DNA from: Pseudoxanthomonas sp.
Lineage (GTDB): Bacteria; Pseudomonadota; Gammaproteobacteria; Xanthomonadales; Xanthomonadaceae
Assembly (NCBI RefSeq): GCF_027498035.1
Contig: NZ_CP114978.1
Location: forward strand, 2,356,001-2,420,000
DNA length: 64,000 bases
Direction of reading: 5' to 3'
Shown: positions 18,043-26,025 of the stretch, one piece after another
How the letters are laid out: the number at the start of each line of letters is the position of its first letter
Position numbering within the stretch: the stretch's first letter is position 1
Notes under the pieces: generated by a model
What the model saw: only the letters and a program-made list of their open reading frames with translations
What the model was told of the DNA's origin: nothing
Databases searched by the model: none
Program-made: the position numbers and the translations under genes

Positions 18043-19441
18043 TCACACACTCCGGGGAAAGCGCAGGGTGACGATCAGGCCACCACCGGGACGATTGGAC
18101 AGGTCGATCACCGCGCCGTGGCTGTCGGCCACGCGCTTGACGATGGCCAGGCCCAGCCCCGCCCCACCCTGCGGCGCGGACCGGCCGCGGGCGAAGCGCT
18201 CGAACACGGTGTTGGCCTCGGCCGCGGCGATGCCCGGGCCGTGATCGGCGATCGTCAGCACACACTGCGCGTCGTCGACGGTCAGCGCGATCTGCAGCGG
18301 GCCTTCGGCGCCGCCGTGCTTGAGCGCGTTGTCGATCAGGTTCTTGATCGCCTCGCGCAGCAGCAGGCCATCGCCATGCACGTTGGCCGGCTCGGCGCAC
18401 ACCGCCAGGTGCACCCGCGGCTTGGGCTCGATGGCGGGCAATGCGTCGTGCAGGGCGTGATGCAGCACTTCGGCCAGGTCCACCCGCTCGAAGCGCTGCA
18501 GGTTGGCTCGATGCAGCACGCTGGCATCGCTGAGCAGCTGGTTGAGCAGCCGGCTCATGTGGCTGGCATTGCGTTCGACCGCAACCAGGCTGCGGCGCAT
18601 GTCGGCCGGATCTTCCTCATCCAGGCCCAGCTGCGCCTGCGCGCGCAGCGCGGCCAGCGGCGTGCGCATCTGGTGCGCGGCTTCGGCCATGAACGCGCGC
18701 AGGCTTTCGTTGCTGCTCTGCAGGCGTTCCATGAAGCGGTTGAGCGCGGCCACCATCTGCGCCATTTCCTGCGGCGTGCCATCGGACAGCGGGCGCAGGT
18801 CGGCCGGTTCGCGCCGCGACAGATCGCGTTCGACCCGCGCCAGGGGACGCAATGCGCGCTGCACGCCCAGCCACACCAGCAAGGCGCTCATCACCGACAG
18901 CAGGGCCAGGCCGGTGAGCGCGCGCAGCACCAGGTCGCTGGCCAGCGCCTGGCGTGCACGCCGGGTCTGGCCGACTTCGACCAGCACCTGAGCCTGGCCC
19001 GAAGGCGTGGAGATGCGCCGGGTCACCACCACGAAGCGCACGGTCTCGTCGCTGTAGGCCGCATCGAACAACATCGGCTTGCCTTCCTGCGGCGCGCGCC
19101 TGGGCACCGGGCAGGTCGCCGTAGCCGGTGATGGTGCGGCCATCGCCATCGGAGACGCGATAGAACACGCGGTCCTCCGGCGCCATCGACAACAGGTCCA
19201 GCGCCGCATACGGCAGGTCCACCTGCCACTCCCCATCGGCCCGCGCCACGCTGCCCAGGATCGACAGCGCCGAGGACACCAGCAGGTGGTCGTAGGAGCG
19301 GTTCGCGGCGCGGTCGCCATAGGCGCGCGCGGTGAAGAACAGCACGCCGATCGCCAGCACCGACAGCCCGCCCAGGTACAGCAGCAGGGTGCGGCGCAGC
19401 GATGGCGCACGGGTCGGCGAGGGCGCGCTGACGGTGCTCAT
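18043..19441 (-). pseudogene. tctE: TctE-like sensor histidine kinase, interrupted by a frameshift
   Basis: Repaired length is about 466 residues. It has a membrane helix at 16-37, a periplasmic TctE-type sensor (LDLLSMAPEDRVFYRVSDGDG, ITGYGDLP), a second helix near 165-185, a HAMP linker, the dimerisation helix with the phospho-acceptor His (EAAHQMRTPLAALRAQ) and an ATPase domain (NLIDNALKHGG, DHGPGI, GAGLGLAIVKR). The frame breaks at a GGG run at 19109-19111 (plus strand): with one G fewer, GDLP joins directly to VPRRAPQEGKPMLFDAAYSDETVR. The start ATG at 19441 overlaps the regulator stop by 4 bases (ATGA). It should sense tricarboxylates or the adjacent binding protein and phosphorylate the TctD-like regulator. 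The frameshift is probably a sequencing error. Confidence 0.85.
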
Positions 19442-20109
19442 CCGTCCACGCTTTCGGCCTTGTAGCCCACGCCACGCACAGTGACGATGCGCAGCGAGGA
19501 TTCGCCCAGCTTCTTGCGCAGGCGGCCGATGTACAGCTCGATGGCATTGGGGCCGGCTTCGTCGTCGAAGCCGAACAAGCCCTTGGCGATCTCATCCTTG
19601 CTGACCACCTGCTCCAGCTTGCCCAGCAGGATCTCCAGCAGGCGGAACTCGCGATTGGGCAGTTCCAGCGGCTGCCCGTCGACCTGCACCGTATGCGCGG
19701 CGCTGTCGAACACCAGCGTTCCCACCTGCACGACCGCGCTGGCCTGGCCTCGGCTACGACGCAGCAGCACCCGGCAGCGCGCCTCGAATTCGCGGAAGTC
19801 GAACGGCTTGGCCAGGTAGTCATCGGCGCCGACATCGAGCGCATGCACGCGGTCCTCGATGCCATCGCGCGCGGTCAGCATCAGCACCGGCGTGGCATCG
19901 CCGCGTTCGCGCAGGTCGCCCAGCAGGGACAGGCCATCCAGGCGCGGCAAGCCGATATCCAGCACCACCAGGTCGAAGCTCTGGTAACGCAGCACGCTGG
20001 CCGCGCCCAAGCCATCGTGCTGCCAGTCCACGGCGTGGCCGCTGCGACGCATGCGCCGCACGATGGCATCGGCCAGGTCCACGTTGTCTTCCACCAGCAG
20101 GATGCGCAT
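19438..20109 (-). CDS. tctD: TctD/OmpR-type response regulator
   Basis: A 223-residue regulator. Residues 1-112 form the receiver with the EDN acidic pocket, phospho-acceptor Asp51 (LVVLDIGLPR) and Lys101 (LAKPFD). Residues 125-220 are the OmpR winged helix (LPNREFRLLEILL, then IELYIGRLRKKL and VRGVGY). It is the first gene of a three-gene operon with the kinase (4-base overlap) and the solute-binding protein. The divergent porin and CitMHS genes 190 bases away are the expected targets, as in TctDE systems that turn on citrate uptake. Confidence 0.92.
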   Translation of the reverse strand: MRILLVEDNVDLADAIVRRMRRSGHAVDWQHDGLGAASVLRYQSFDLVVLDIGLPRLDGLSLLGDLRERGDATPVLMLTARDGIEDRVHALDVGADDYLAKPFDFREFEARCRVLLRRSRGQASAVVQVGTLVFDSAAHTVQVDGQPLELPNREFRLLEILLGKLEQVVSKDEIAKGLFGFDDEAGPNAIELYIGRLRKKLGESSLRIVTVRGVGYKAESVDG

Positions 20110-20301
20110 TGGGAAACAGCCGCCGTCGCGTGCGAAGGGTGCAGGGCGGCGCAGCATTCCACCTGCACGCCGCCACGTCCATCCCACCAATGCCGTGCCG
20201 CAGCGACAGGTCGATGACAGCTTCGGCCGCCTAGGCTCGCTGCCACTGACGGCCCGCCCAGCACGCGACGGCCGATGCCACACATGCACCTGGGAGGGTC
20301 T

Positions 20302-21504
20302 GTGCCGAACCATTCGTTGAAATCCCGTGGCCTGGCCGCGGCCTGCCTGTCGCTGAGCCTGTCCGCGCCGGCCTTCGCCGCCGATGATGACGATGCCGAT
20401 CCGGTCACCATCGCACTGGGCGGCCGCGTGCACTGGGATGTCGCCGCGTTCGACAACGACCACCGTGGCACCGACAACGCCAACGACACCCAGTTCCGCC
20501 GCATCTGGCTGGACGTGTCGGGCAGGTTCTACGGCTTCACCTACAAGGCCGAGGTCGACCTGGCCGGACTGCAGGACGAACCGGGCAGCGCCGGCATCGT
20601 GGCCCGTGATGTGTTCATCGCCAGGAAGTTCTCCGCCGGCACGCTGACCCTGGGCCAGTTCAAGCAGTACTTCAGCCTGGACGACCGCACCGGCTCCAAC
20701 TATGGCGCCTTCCTGGAACGCGGCATGGGGCCGAGCGCGCTGGCGCCGACCTATCGCAAGGGCGTGTCCTGGCAGGCGACGCTGCCGCACGGCACCTGGG
20801 CGGCCAGCGCCTACAGCCTGGAAAGCATCGACAACAGCGCCACCAAGGGCAAGGCGCTGGGCGGCCGCGCGACCTGGCTGCCGCTGGACCAGGGTGATGC
20901 GCTGCGCCACCTGGGCCTGTCGCTGGCGCACGAGGACTACGACCATCCGGGCGTCGACGGCGCCGCGGTGCTGTCGATCCGTCCGCGCCCGGCCAACGAC
21001 CTGGCCGAGAACAGCCGCCTGACCCTGGCCCGCTTCGACACCGGCCGCGATACCGACGTGGACAAGTGGTCGCTGGAATACGCCGAAGTGCGCGGCCCAT
21101 GGTCATGGCAGGGCGAATACACCGGCGGCGTGTTCTCCGACGGCGCGCAGCGCGCCACGGTGCAGTCCGCCTATGGTTTCGTCAGCTGGTTTGTCACCGG
21201 CGAGTCGCGCGGCTACGACCGCAAGACCGGTCGCTTCAGCCGCATCAAGGGCGTCAACCACACCGCCGGCGCGCTCGAACTGGCCCTGCGCTTTGATCGC
21301 ATGCAGGGCAACCAGCATCCGGACGGCAGCGCCGACACCATCGATGCGTCGATGCAGGCCTGGACCCTGGGCGCCAACTGGTATCTCAAGCCCAACCTGC
21401 GGCTGATGTTCGACCTGATCGACAGCCGCAACCGCAACCACCTGACCGCGACCACGCTGGACCAAACCCGCGCGGTCACCGGCCGCTTCCAGTACGACTT
21501 CTGA
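20302..21504 (+). CDS. OprP/OprO-type anion-selective outer-membrane porin
   Basis: A 400-residue outer-membrane beta-barrel. I chose the GTG at 20302 (MPNHSLKSRG) because GGGAGGG lies 3 bases upstream and it gives a normal signal peptide (ASLSLSAPAFA cleavage near residue 26); ATGs at 20275 and 20284 would add residues before the signal. Mature sequence starts with an acidic DDDDAD stretch and then follows the phosphate-selective porin pattern (GGRVHWDVAAFD, FRRIWLDVSGRFYGFTYKAEVDL, LTLGQFKQYFSLDDRTGSN) and ends FQYDF with the C-terminal Phe of outer-membrane proteins. Placed divergent from TctD and before a CitMHS carrier, it probably admits citrate. Confidence 0.88.
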   Translation: MPNHSLKSRGLAAACLSLSLSAPAFAADDDDADPVTIALGGRVHWDVAAFDNDHRGTDNANDTQFRRIWLDVSGRFYGFTYKAEVDLAGLQDEPGSAGIVARDVFIARKFSAGTLTLGQFKQYFSLDDRTGSNYGAFLERGMGPSALAPTYRKGVSWQATLPHGTWAASAYSLESIDNSATKGKALGGRATWLPLDQGDALRHLGLSLAHEDYDHPGVDGAAVLSIRPRPANDLAENSRLTLARFDTGRDTDVDKWSLEYAEVRGPWSWQGEYTGGVFSDGAQRATVQSAYGFVSWFVTGESRGYDRKTGRFSRIKGVNHTAGALELALRFDRMQGNQHPDGSADTIDASMQAWTLGANWYLKPNLRLMFDLIDSRNRNHLTATTLDQTRAVTGRFQYDF

Positions 21505-21555
21505 CCCCACCGGCCCGACGCGGGCACGGCGTCGTCCACCTACGAGGAACCCACG

Positions 21556-22890
21556 ATGCTGACCGCGCTCGGCTTTGGAATGGTCATCACCTTCATGTAC
21601 CTGATCATGTCCAAGCGGCTCTCGCCGCTGGTGGCGCTGATCACGGTACCGATCATCTTCGCGCTGCTCGGCGGCTTCGGCACCGGCATCAACGAGATGA
21701 TGCTCGATGGCATCAAGAAGATCGCGCCGACCGGCGTGATGCTGATGTTCGCGATCCTGTACTTCGGGGTGATGATCGACGCGGGCATGTTCGACCCGCT
21801 GGTGCGGCACATCCTGCGGCTGGTGAAGGGCGATCCGCTGAAGATCGTGATGGGCACCGCCGTGCTGGCGATGCTGATCTCGCTCGATGGCGATGGCTCG
21901 ACCACCTACATGATCACTGCCTCGGCGATGCTGCCGCTGTACCGGCGGCTGGGCATGAACGCACTCAACATGACCTGCGTGACCATCCTGTCCGGCGGCG
22001 TGATGAACCTGACACCGTGGGGTGGCCCGACCGCACGCGCCGCCACCGCCCTGCACGTGGACCCGGCCGATGTATTCGTGCCGCTGGTCCCGGCGATGAT
22101 CATGGCGCTGCTCACCATCCTGGCGCTGGCCTGGTGGCTGGGCCTGGCCGAGCGCAAGCGGCTGGGCACGATCACCCTGCCCGGCGGCAGCGACTGGATG
22201 GATGCGTCGGTCGCCGATGACGGCAGCGATGCGCTGCCCACCGTCGAGGACGTGGAAGACATCAAGCGGCCCAGACTGCTGTGGGTGAATTTCGCCCTGA
22301 CCACGGCGCTGATGGCCGCGCTGGTGATCGGCGTGCTGCCGATGCCGGTGTTGTTCATGATCGGCTTCGCCGTCGCGCTGATGATCAACTACCCCAACCT
22401 GGCCGAGCAGCGCCGCCGCCTGGTCAACCATGCCGGCAACGTCCTGTCGGTGGTGTCGCTGATCTTCGCCGCCGGCATCTTCACCGGCATCCTGGCCAAT
22501 ACCGGCATGGTCGAGGCGATGTCGCGCAGCTTCCTGGCCGTGATCCCCGATGCCTGGGGCCCGTACCTGGCGGGGATCACCGCACTGGCCAGCATGCCCT
22601 TCACCTTCTTCATGTCCAACGACGCCTTCTACTTCGGCGTGCTGCCGATCCTGTCGCAGGCCGCGGCCGAATACGGCATCACCCCGGTGGAAATGGCGCG
22701 TGCCTCGCTGGCCGGGCAGCCGGTCCACCTGCTCAGCCCGCTGGTGCCTTCGACCTACCTGCTGGTGGGCCTGGCCAAGGTGGATTTCGCCGACCACCAG
22801 AAGTTCACCCTGAAGTGGGCGGTGCTGGTGTCGCTGGTGCTGCTGGCCGGCGGCCTGTTGTTCTCGCTGTTCCCGCTTGTCGCGGGCTGA
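21556..22890 (+). CDS. CitMHS-family citrate:metal symporter
   Basis: A 444-residue inner-membrane carrier with about 11-12 helices. CitMHS signatures include YFGVMIDAGMFDPLV near residue 75, LISLDGDGSTTYMIT near 110, NLTPWGGPTARAATAL near 155 and FFMSNDAFYFGVLP near 355. Family members import citrate complexed to Mg2+ or Ca2+ with a proton. The ATG at 21556 has GAGGAA 6 bases upstream, and the gene lies 51 bases after the porin, so the two are probably one operon under TctDE control. A homologue (CitH) contributes to plant infection in Xanthomonas. Confidence 0.93.
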   Translation: MLTALGFGMVITFMYLIMSKRLSPLVALITVPIIFALLGGFGTGINEMMLDGIKKIAPTGVMLMFAILYFGVMIDAGMFDPLVRHILRLVKGDPLKIVMGTAVLAMLISLDGDGSTTYMITASAMLPLYRRLGMNALNMTCVTILSGGVMNLTPWGGPTARAATALHVDPADVFVPLVPAMIMALLTILALAWWLGLAERKRLGTITLPGGSDWMDASVADDGSDALPTVEDVEDIKRPRLLWVNFALTTALMAALVIGVLPMPVLFMIGFAVALMINYPNLAEQRRRLVNHAGNVLSVVSLIFAAGIFTGILANTGMVEAMSRSFLAVIPDAWGPYLAGITALASMPFTFFMSNDAFYFGVLPILSQAAAEYGITPVEMARASLAGQPVHLLSPLVPSTYLLVGLAKVDFADHQKFTLKWAVLVSLVLLAGGLLFSLFPLVAG

Positions 22891-22915
22891 TGCCTCCCTT
22901 CACAGGACTCACGCC

Positions 22916-23656
22916 ATGACCTTACGCATCGCATACGTCACCAGCGGCATGGGCAGCATCGGCACGGCGATCTGCCAGAAGCTCGCGCGCAGCGGCCACA
23001 CCGTGGTCGTCGGCTGCGGCCCGGAGTCGCCACGCAAGGCCGGCTGGCTGCGCGAGCAGCGCGCGCTGGGCTTCGACTTCATCGTCTCCGAAGGCAACGC
23101 CGCCGACTGGGAGTCCACCGTGGCCGCGTTCCGCACGGTCAGGGCCGAGGTCGGCGAGATCGACGTGCTGGTCAACAACGCCGGCGGCAACCGCGACATG
23201 CTGTTCCGGCAGATGGAGCACAGTGACTGGCAGGCGGTGATCAACGCCAACCTGCATTCGCTGTTCAACATCACCAAGCAGGTGGTCGATGGGATGAGCA
23301 CGCGTGGCTGGGGCCGGATCGTCAACATCGGCTCGGTCAGCGCGCACAAGGGCCAGATCGGCCAGGTCAACTACGCCACCGCCAAGGCGGCGATGACCGG
23401 CTTCACCCGTGCGTTGGCGCAGGAAGTGGCCGCGCGCGGGGTCACCGTCAACACGATTTCGCCCGGCTACATCGCCAGTGCGGCGATCAGCAGCTTCCCG
23501 CCGGACGTGCTGGAGCGACTGGCCAGTTCGGTGCCGGTGCGCCGCCTGGGCACCGGCGAAGAAGTCGCCGGCCTGTGCGCCTGGCTGGTGTCGGACGAAG
23601 CGGCCTACGTCACCGGCGCCGACTATGCGGTCAACGGCGGGTTGCATATGGGCTGA
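22916..23656 (+). CDS. phaB: Acetoacetyl-CoA reductase PhaB (SDR family)
   Basis: A 246-residue NADPH-dependent short-chain dehydrogenase that reduces acetoacetyl-CoA to (R)-3-hydroxybutyryl-CoA. The cofactor loop reads SGMGSIGTAI (residues 9-18), followed by VNNAGG, catalytic Ser in NIGSVSAHKGQIGQVNYATAK with the YxxxK pair, and SPGYIASAA. The ATG at 22916, with AGGA 7 bases upstream, gives the exact usual length; 25 bases separate it from the CitMHS stop. No phaA or phaC is present in the window, so its role beside a citrate carrier is unclear; it may link acetyl-CoA overflow from citrate to polyhydroxybutyrate made elsewhere. Confidence 0.92.
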   Translation: MTLRIAYVTSGMGSIGTAICQKLARSGHTVVVGCGPESPRKAGWLREQRALGFDFIVSEGNAADWESTVAAFRTVRAEVGEIDVLVNNAGGNRDMLFRQMEHSDWQAVINANLHSLFNITKQVVDGMSTRGWGRIVNIGSVSAHKGQIGQVNYATAKAAMTGFTRALAQEVAARGVTVNTISPGYIASAAISSFPPDVLERLASSVPVRRLGTGEEVAGLCAWLVSDEAAYVTGADYAVNGGLHMG

Positions 23657-23682
23657 GCGCGCGAACCGCACGCTTGAGACAC

Positions 23683-23714
23683 AAAAAAAGGACGGCTTGC
23701 GCCGTCCTTTTTTT
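23683..23714. terminator. Bidirectional terminator between phaB and dcp
   Basis: A 14-bp perfect stem (AAAAAAAGGACGGC / GCCGTCCTTTTTTT) with loop TTGC separates two convergent genes. It has seven-base T-runs on both strands. Confidence 0.95.
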
Positions 23715-23733
23715 CCGGTTGCTGCCGCGCCGC

Positions 23734-25893
23734 TTACTTCAGCCCGCGGTTCTCCAGCAGCGCATCCACGCTCGGGTCCTTGCCGCGGAAGTCGCGGTAC
23801 AGCTGCGAAAGCTCGACGGTGTTGCCGCGCGACAGGATCTTGTCGCGGAAGGTATCGCCATTCTTGCGGGTCAGGCCACCGTGTTCCTTGAACCATTCGA
23901 ACGCGTCGTCGTCCAGCACTTCCGACCAGAAGTAGGCGTAGTAGCCGGCCGCGTAGCCGCCGCCCCAGATGTGGTCGAAATACGTGGTGCGGTAACGCGG
24001 CGGCACTTCGGCCAGGTCCACGCCGAACTTCTTCAGCGACTCGGCCTCGAAGCCATCCACGTCTTTCAGCTGCGCATCGGCCGGCACGGTGTGCCAGGCC
24101 ATGTCCAGCAGCGCGGCCGACAGGTATTCGGTGGTGGCGTAGCCGCTGTTGAAGGTCTTGGATTTCTGGATCTTCTCGACCAGTTCCTTGGGCATCGGCT
24201 TGCCGGTCTGGTAGTGCTTGGCGTAGTGGGCGAACACCTTCGGATCGGTCGCCCAGTGCTCGTTGAACTGCGAGGGGAACTCGACGAAATCGCGCGAGGT
24301 GCTGGTGCCGGCGATCGACGGGTACTTCACCTTGGAGAACATGCCGTGCAGCGCATGGCCGAACTCATGGAACATGGTGGTCACGTCATCGAAGCTCAGC
24401 AGCGCGGGCTGGCCGTCGGCGGGCTTGGTGAAGTTGCACACGTTGTAGACCACCGGCTTGGCACCGGTCAGGCCGTCCTGCTCGACGAACACATCCATCC
24501 ACGCGCCACCGGACTTGCTGTCGCGCTTGTAGTAGTCGGTATAGAACAGGGCCAGCGAGCTGCCGTCCTTGTCGAACACCTCGTACACCTTCATGTCCGG
24601 GTTGTAGGTCGGGATGTCCTTGCGCTCCTTGAACGTGATCCCGTACAGCTGGGTGGCGGCGTAGAACACGCCGTTGTGCAGCACGTTGTCCAGTTCGAAG
24701 TACGGCTTGATCTGCGATTCGTCCAGGTCGTACTTGGCCTTGCGCACCTGTTCGGCGTAGAAGTCCCAATCGGACGCAGCCAGCTTGAAGCCGCCGTTCT
24801 GGGCGTCGATGACCTTCTGCATCTCGGCCACTTCACCCTTGGCCTTGGCGGTGGCCGCCGGCACGGTGTCGGTCAGCAGCTTGAGCGCGGCGTCCGGCGT
24901 CTTGGCCATCTGGTCGGACAGGCTGTAGGCGGCGTAGCTGTCGTAGCCAAGCAGCTTGGCCTTCTGCGCGCGCAGCTGGGCCAGGCGCTGGACGATCTGG
25001 CGGGTGTCGTTGGCGTCGCCCTGTTCGGTGCGCGTCTCCGAGGCCTGCAGCACCTTGGCGCGCAGGTCGCGGTCCTGCAACGAAGCCAGCACCGGCTGCT
25101 GGGTGGTGTTCTGCAGCGCCAGCAGGTACTTGCCGTCCAGCTTGCGGGCCTTGGCGTCCTCGGCGGCCGAGGCGATGTCGCCATCGCTCAGGCCGGCCAG
25201 CTTGGCCTTGTCGTCCACCACCACCGCACCAGCCGCCGCGGCGGCGACCAGGCGCTGGTGGAACTGGGTGGACAGCGTGGTTTCTTCCACGTTGAGCTTG
25301 CGCAGGGTGGCTTTGTCGGCGTCGGACAGCTGCGCGCCGGCGCGGATGAACTCCTGGTAGTCACGTTCCACCAGGCGCGTGGCTTCCGGGTCCAGCTTCA
25401 GCGTGTCGCGCTGGTCGTAGACGGCCTTGATGCGGGCGAACAGCTTCGGGTTGAGGCTGATCTCGTCCTGGTGCGCGGCCAGCTTGGGCGCGATGTCTTC
25501 CTGGATCTTCTGGCGCGCGTCGTTGGTGTCGGCCTGGACGATGCCGAAGAAGATCCGCGAGACGCGGTTGAGGGTTTCACCGGTCTTCTCCATCGCCTCG
25601 ATGGTGTTTTCGAAGGTCGGCGCCTCGCTGCTGTCGGCGATCTTGTTGATCTCTTCCAGGTGCTGGGCCATGCCCTGCTCGAACGCCGGCAGGTAGTCGG
25701 CGTCCTGGATCTTGTCGAACGGCGGGGCCTGGAACGGCAACGTGCTGGCAGTCAGCAGCGGGTTGTCGCGCTGCGGCGCGGCGGCGGCGGCCGGGGCGGC
25801 GGCGGGGGTCTTCACGGAATCGGCCTCCTGTTTTCCGTTGCAGGCGGCCAGCGCCAGGCTGATGGCGGCGGCAAGAACGAGGGTGCGGGTCAT
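23734..25893 (-). CDS. dcp: Peptidyl-dipeptidase Dcp (M3 family), predicted lipoprotein
   Basis: A 719-residue zinc metallopeptidase that removes C-terminal dipeptides from oligopeptides. The HEFGH zinc site is at residues 509-513 (TMFHEFGHALHGMF) with the third ligand, Glu, near 538 (DFVEFPSQFNEHW); the C-terminal GGGYAAGYYAYFWSEVLD block is also conserved. The N-terminus is a lipoprotein signal peptide with lipobox LAAC (Cys18), so the enzyme is anchored on the periplasmic side, unlike cytosolic E. coli Dcp; an Ala/Pro-rich linker follows. The ATG at 25893 was preferred to a TTG two codons upstream. It follows the cyanophycinase-peptidase fusion on the same strand, 132 bases downstream and behind a GC-rich hairpin. 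Confidence 0.93.
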   Translation of the reverse strand: MTRTLVLAAAISLALAACNGKQEADSVKTPAAAPAAAAAPQRDNPLLTASTLPFQAPPFDKIQDADYLPAFEQGMAQHLEEINKIADSSEAPTFENTIEAMEKTGETLNRVSRIFFGIVQADTNDARQKIQEDIAPKLAAHQDEISLNPKLFARIKAVYDQRDTLKLDPEATRLVERDYQEFIRAGAQLSDADKATLRKLNVEETTLSTQFHQRLVAAAAAGAVVVDDKAKLAGLSDGDIASAAEDAKARKLDGKYLLALQNTTQQPVLASLQDRDLRAKVLQASETRTEQGDANDTRQIVQRLAQLRAQKAKLLGYDSYAAYSLSDQMAKTPDAALKLLTDTVPAATAKAKGEVAEMQKVIDAQNGGFKLAASDWDFYAEQVRKAKYDLDESQIKPYFELDNVLHNGVFYAATQLYGITFKERKDIPTYNPDMKVYEVFDKDGSSLALFYTDYYKRDSKSGGAWMDVFVEQDGLTGAKPVVYNVCNFTKPADGQPALLSFDDVTTMFHEFGHALHGMFSKVKYPSIAGTSTSRDFVEFPSQFNEHWATDPKVFAHYAKHYQTGKPMPKELVEKIQKSKTFNSGYATTEYLSAALLDMAWHTVPADAQLKDVDGFEAESLKKFGVDLAEVPPRYRTTYFDHIWGGGYAAGYYAYFWSEVLDDDAFEWFKEHGGLTRKNGDTFRDKILSRGNTVELSQLYRDFRGKDPSVDALLENRGLK

Positions 25894-25985
25894 GCGCAAT
25901 GTCCAGCGGGGTCGGGAAAGTCCGGCACGCTAGCGCATCTGGCCGTGCATGGCACGTGCTGGAAGGGGTGGCGCGGCCACTGGAC

Positions 25986-26016
25986 CCGATCGCGCGGCGC
26001 CGCGCCGCGCGATCGG
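25986..26016 (-). terminator. GC-rich palindrome after the cyanophycinase-peptidase gene
   Basis: A 31-base near-perfect palindrome (15-bp arms CCGATCGCGCGGCGC / GCGCCGCGCGATCGG, one base between) starts 10 bases after the stop codon at 26026. It lacks a T-run, so it may act as an mRNA 3'-end stabiliser or weak terminator. Confidence 0.5.
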
Positions 26017-26025
26017 CCGCTTCGG

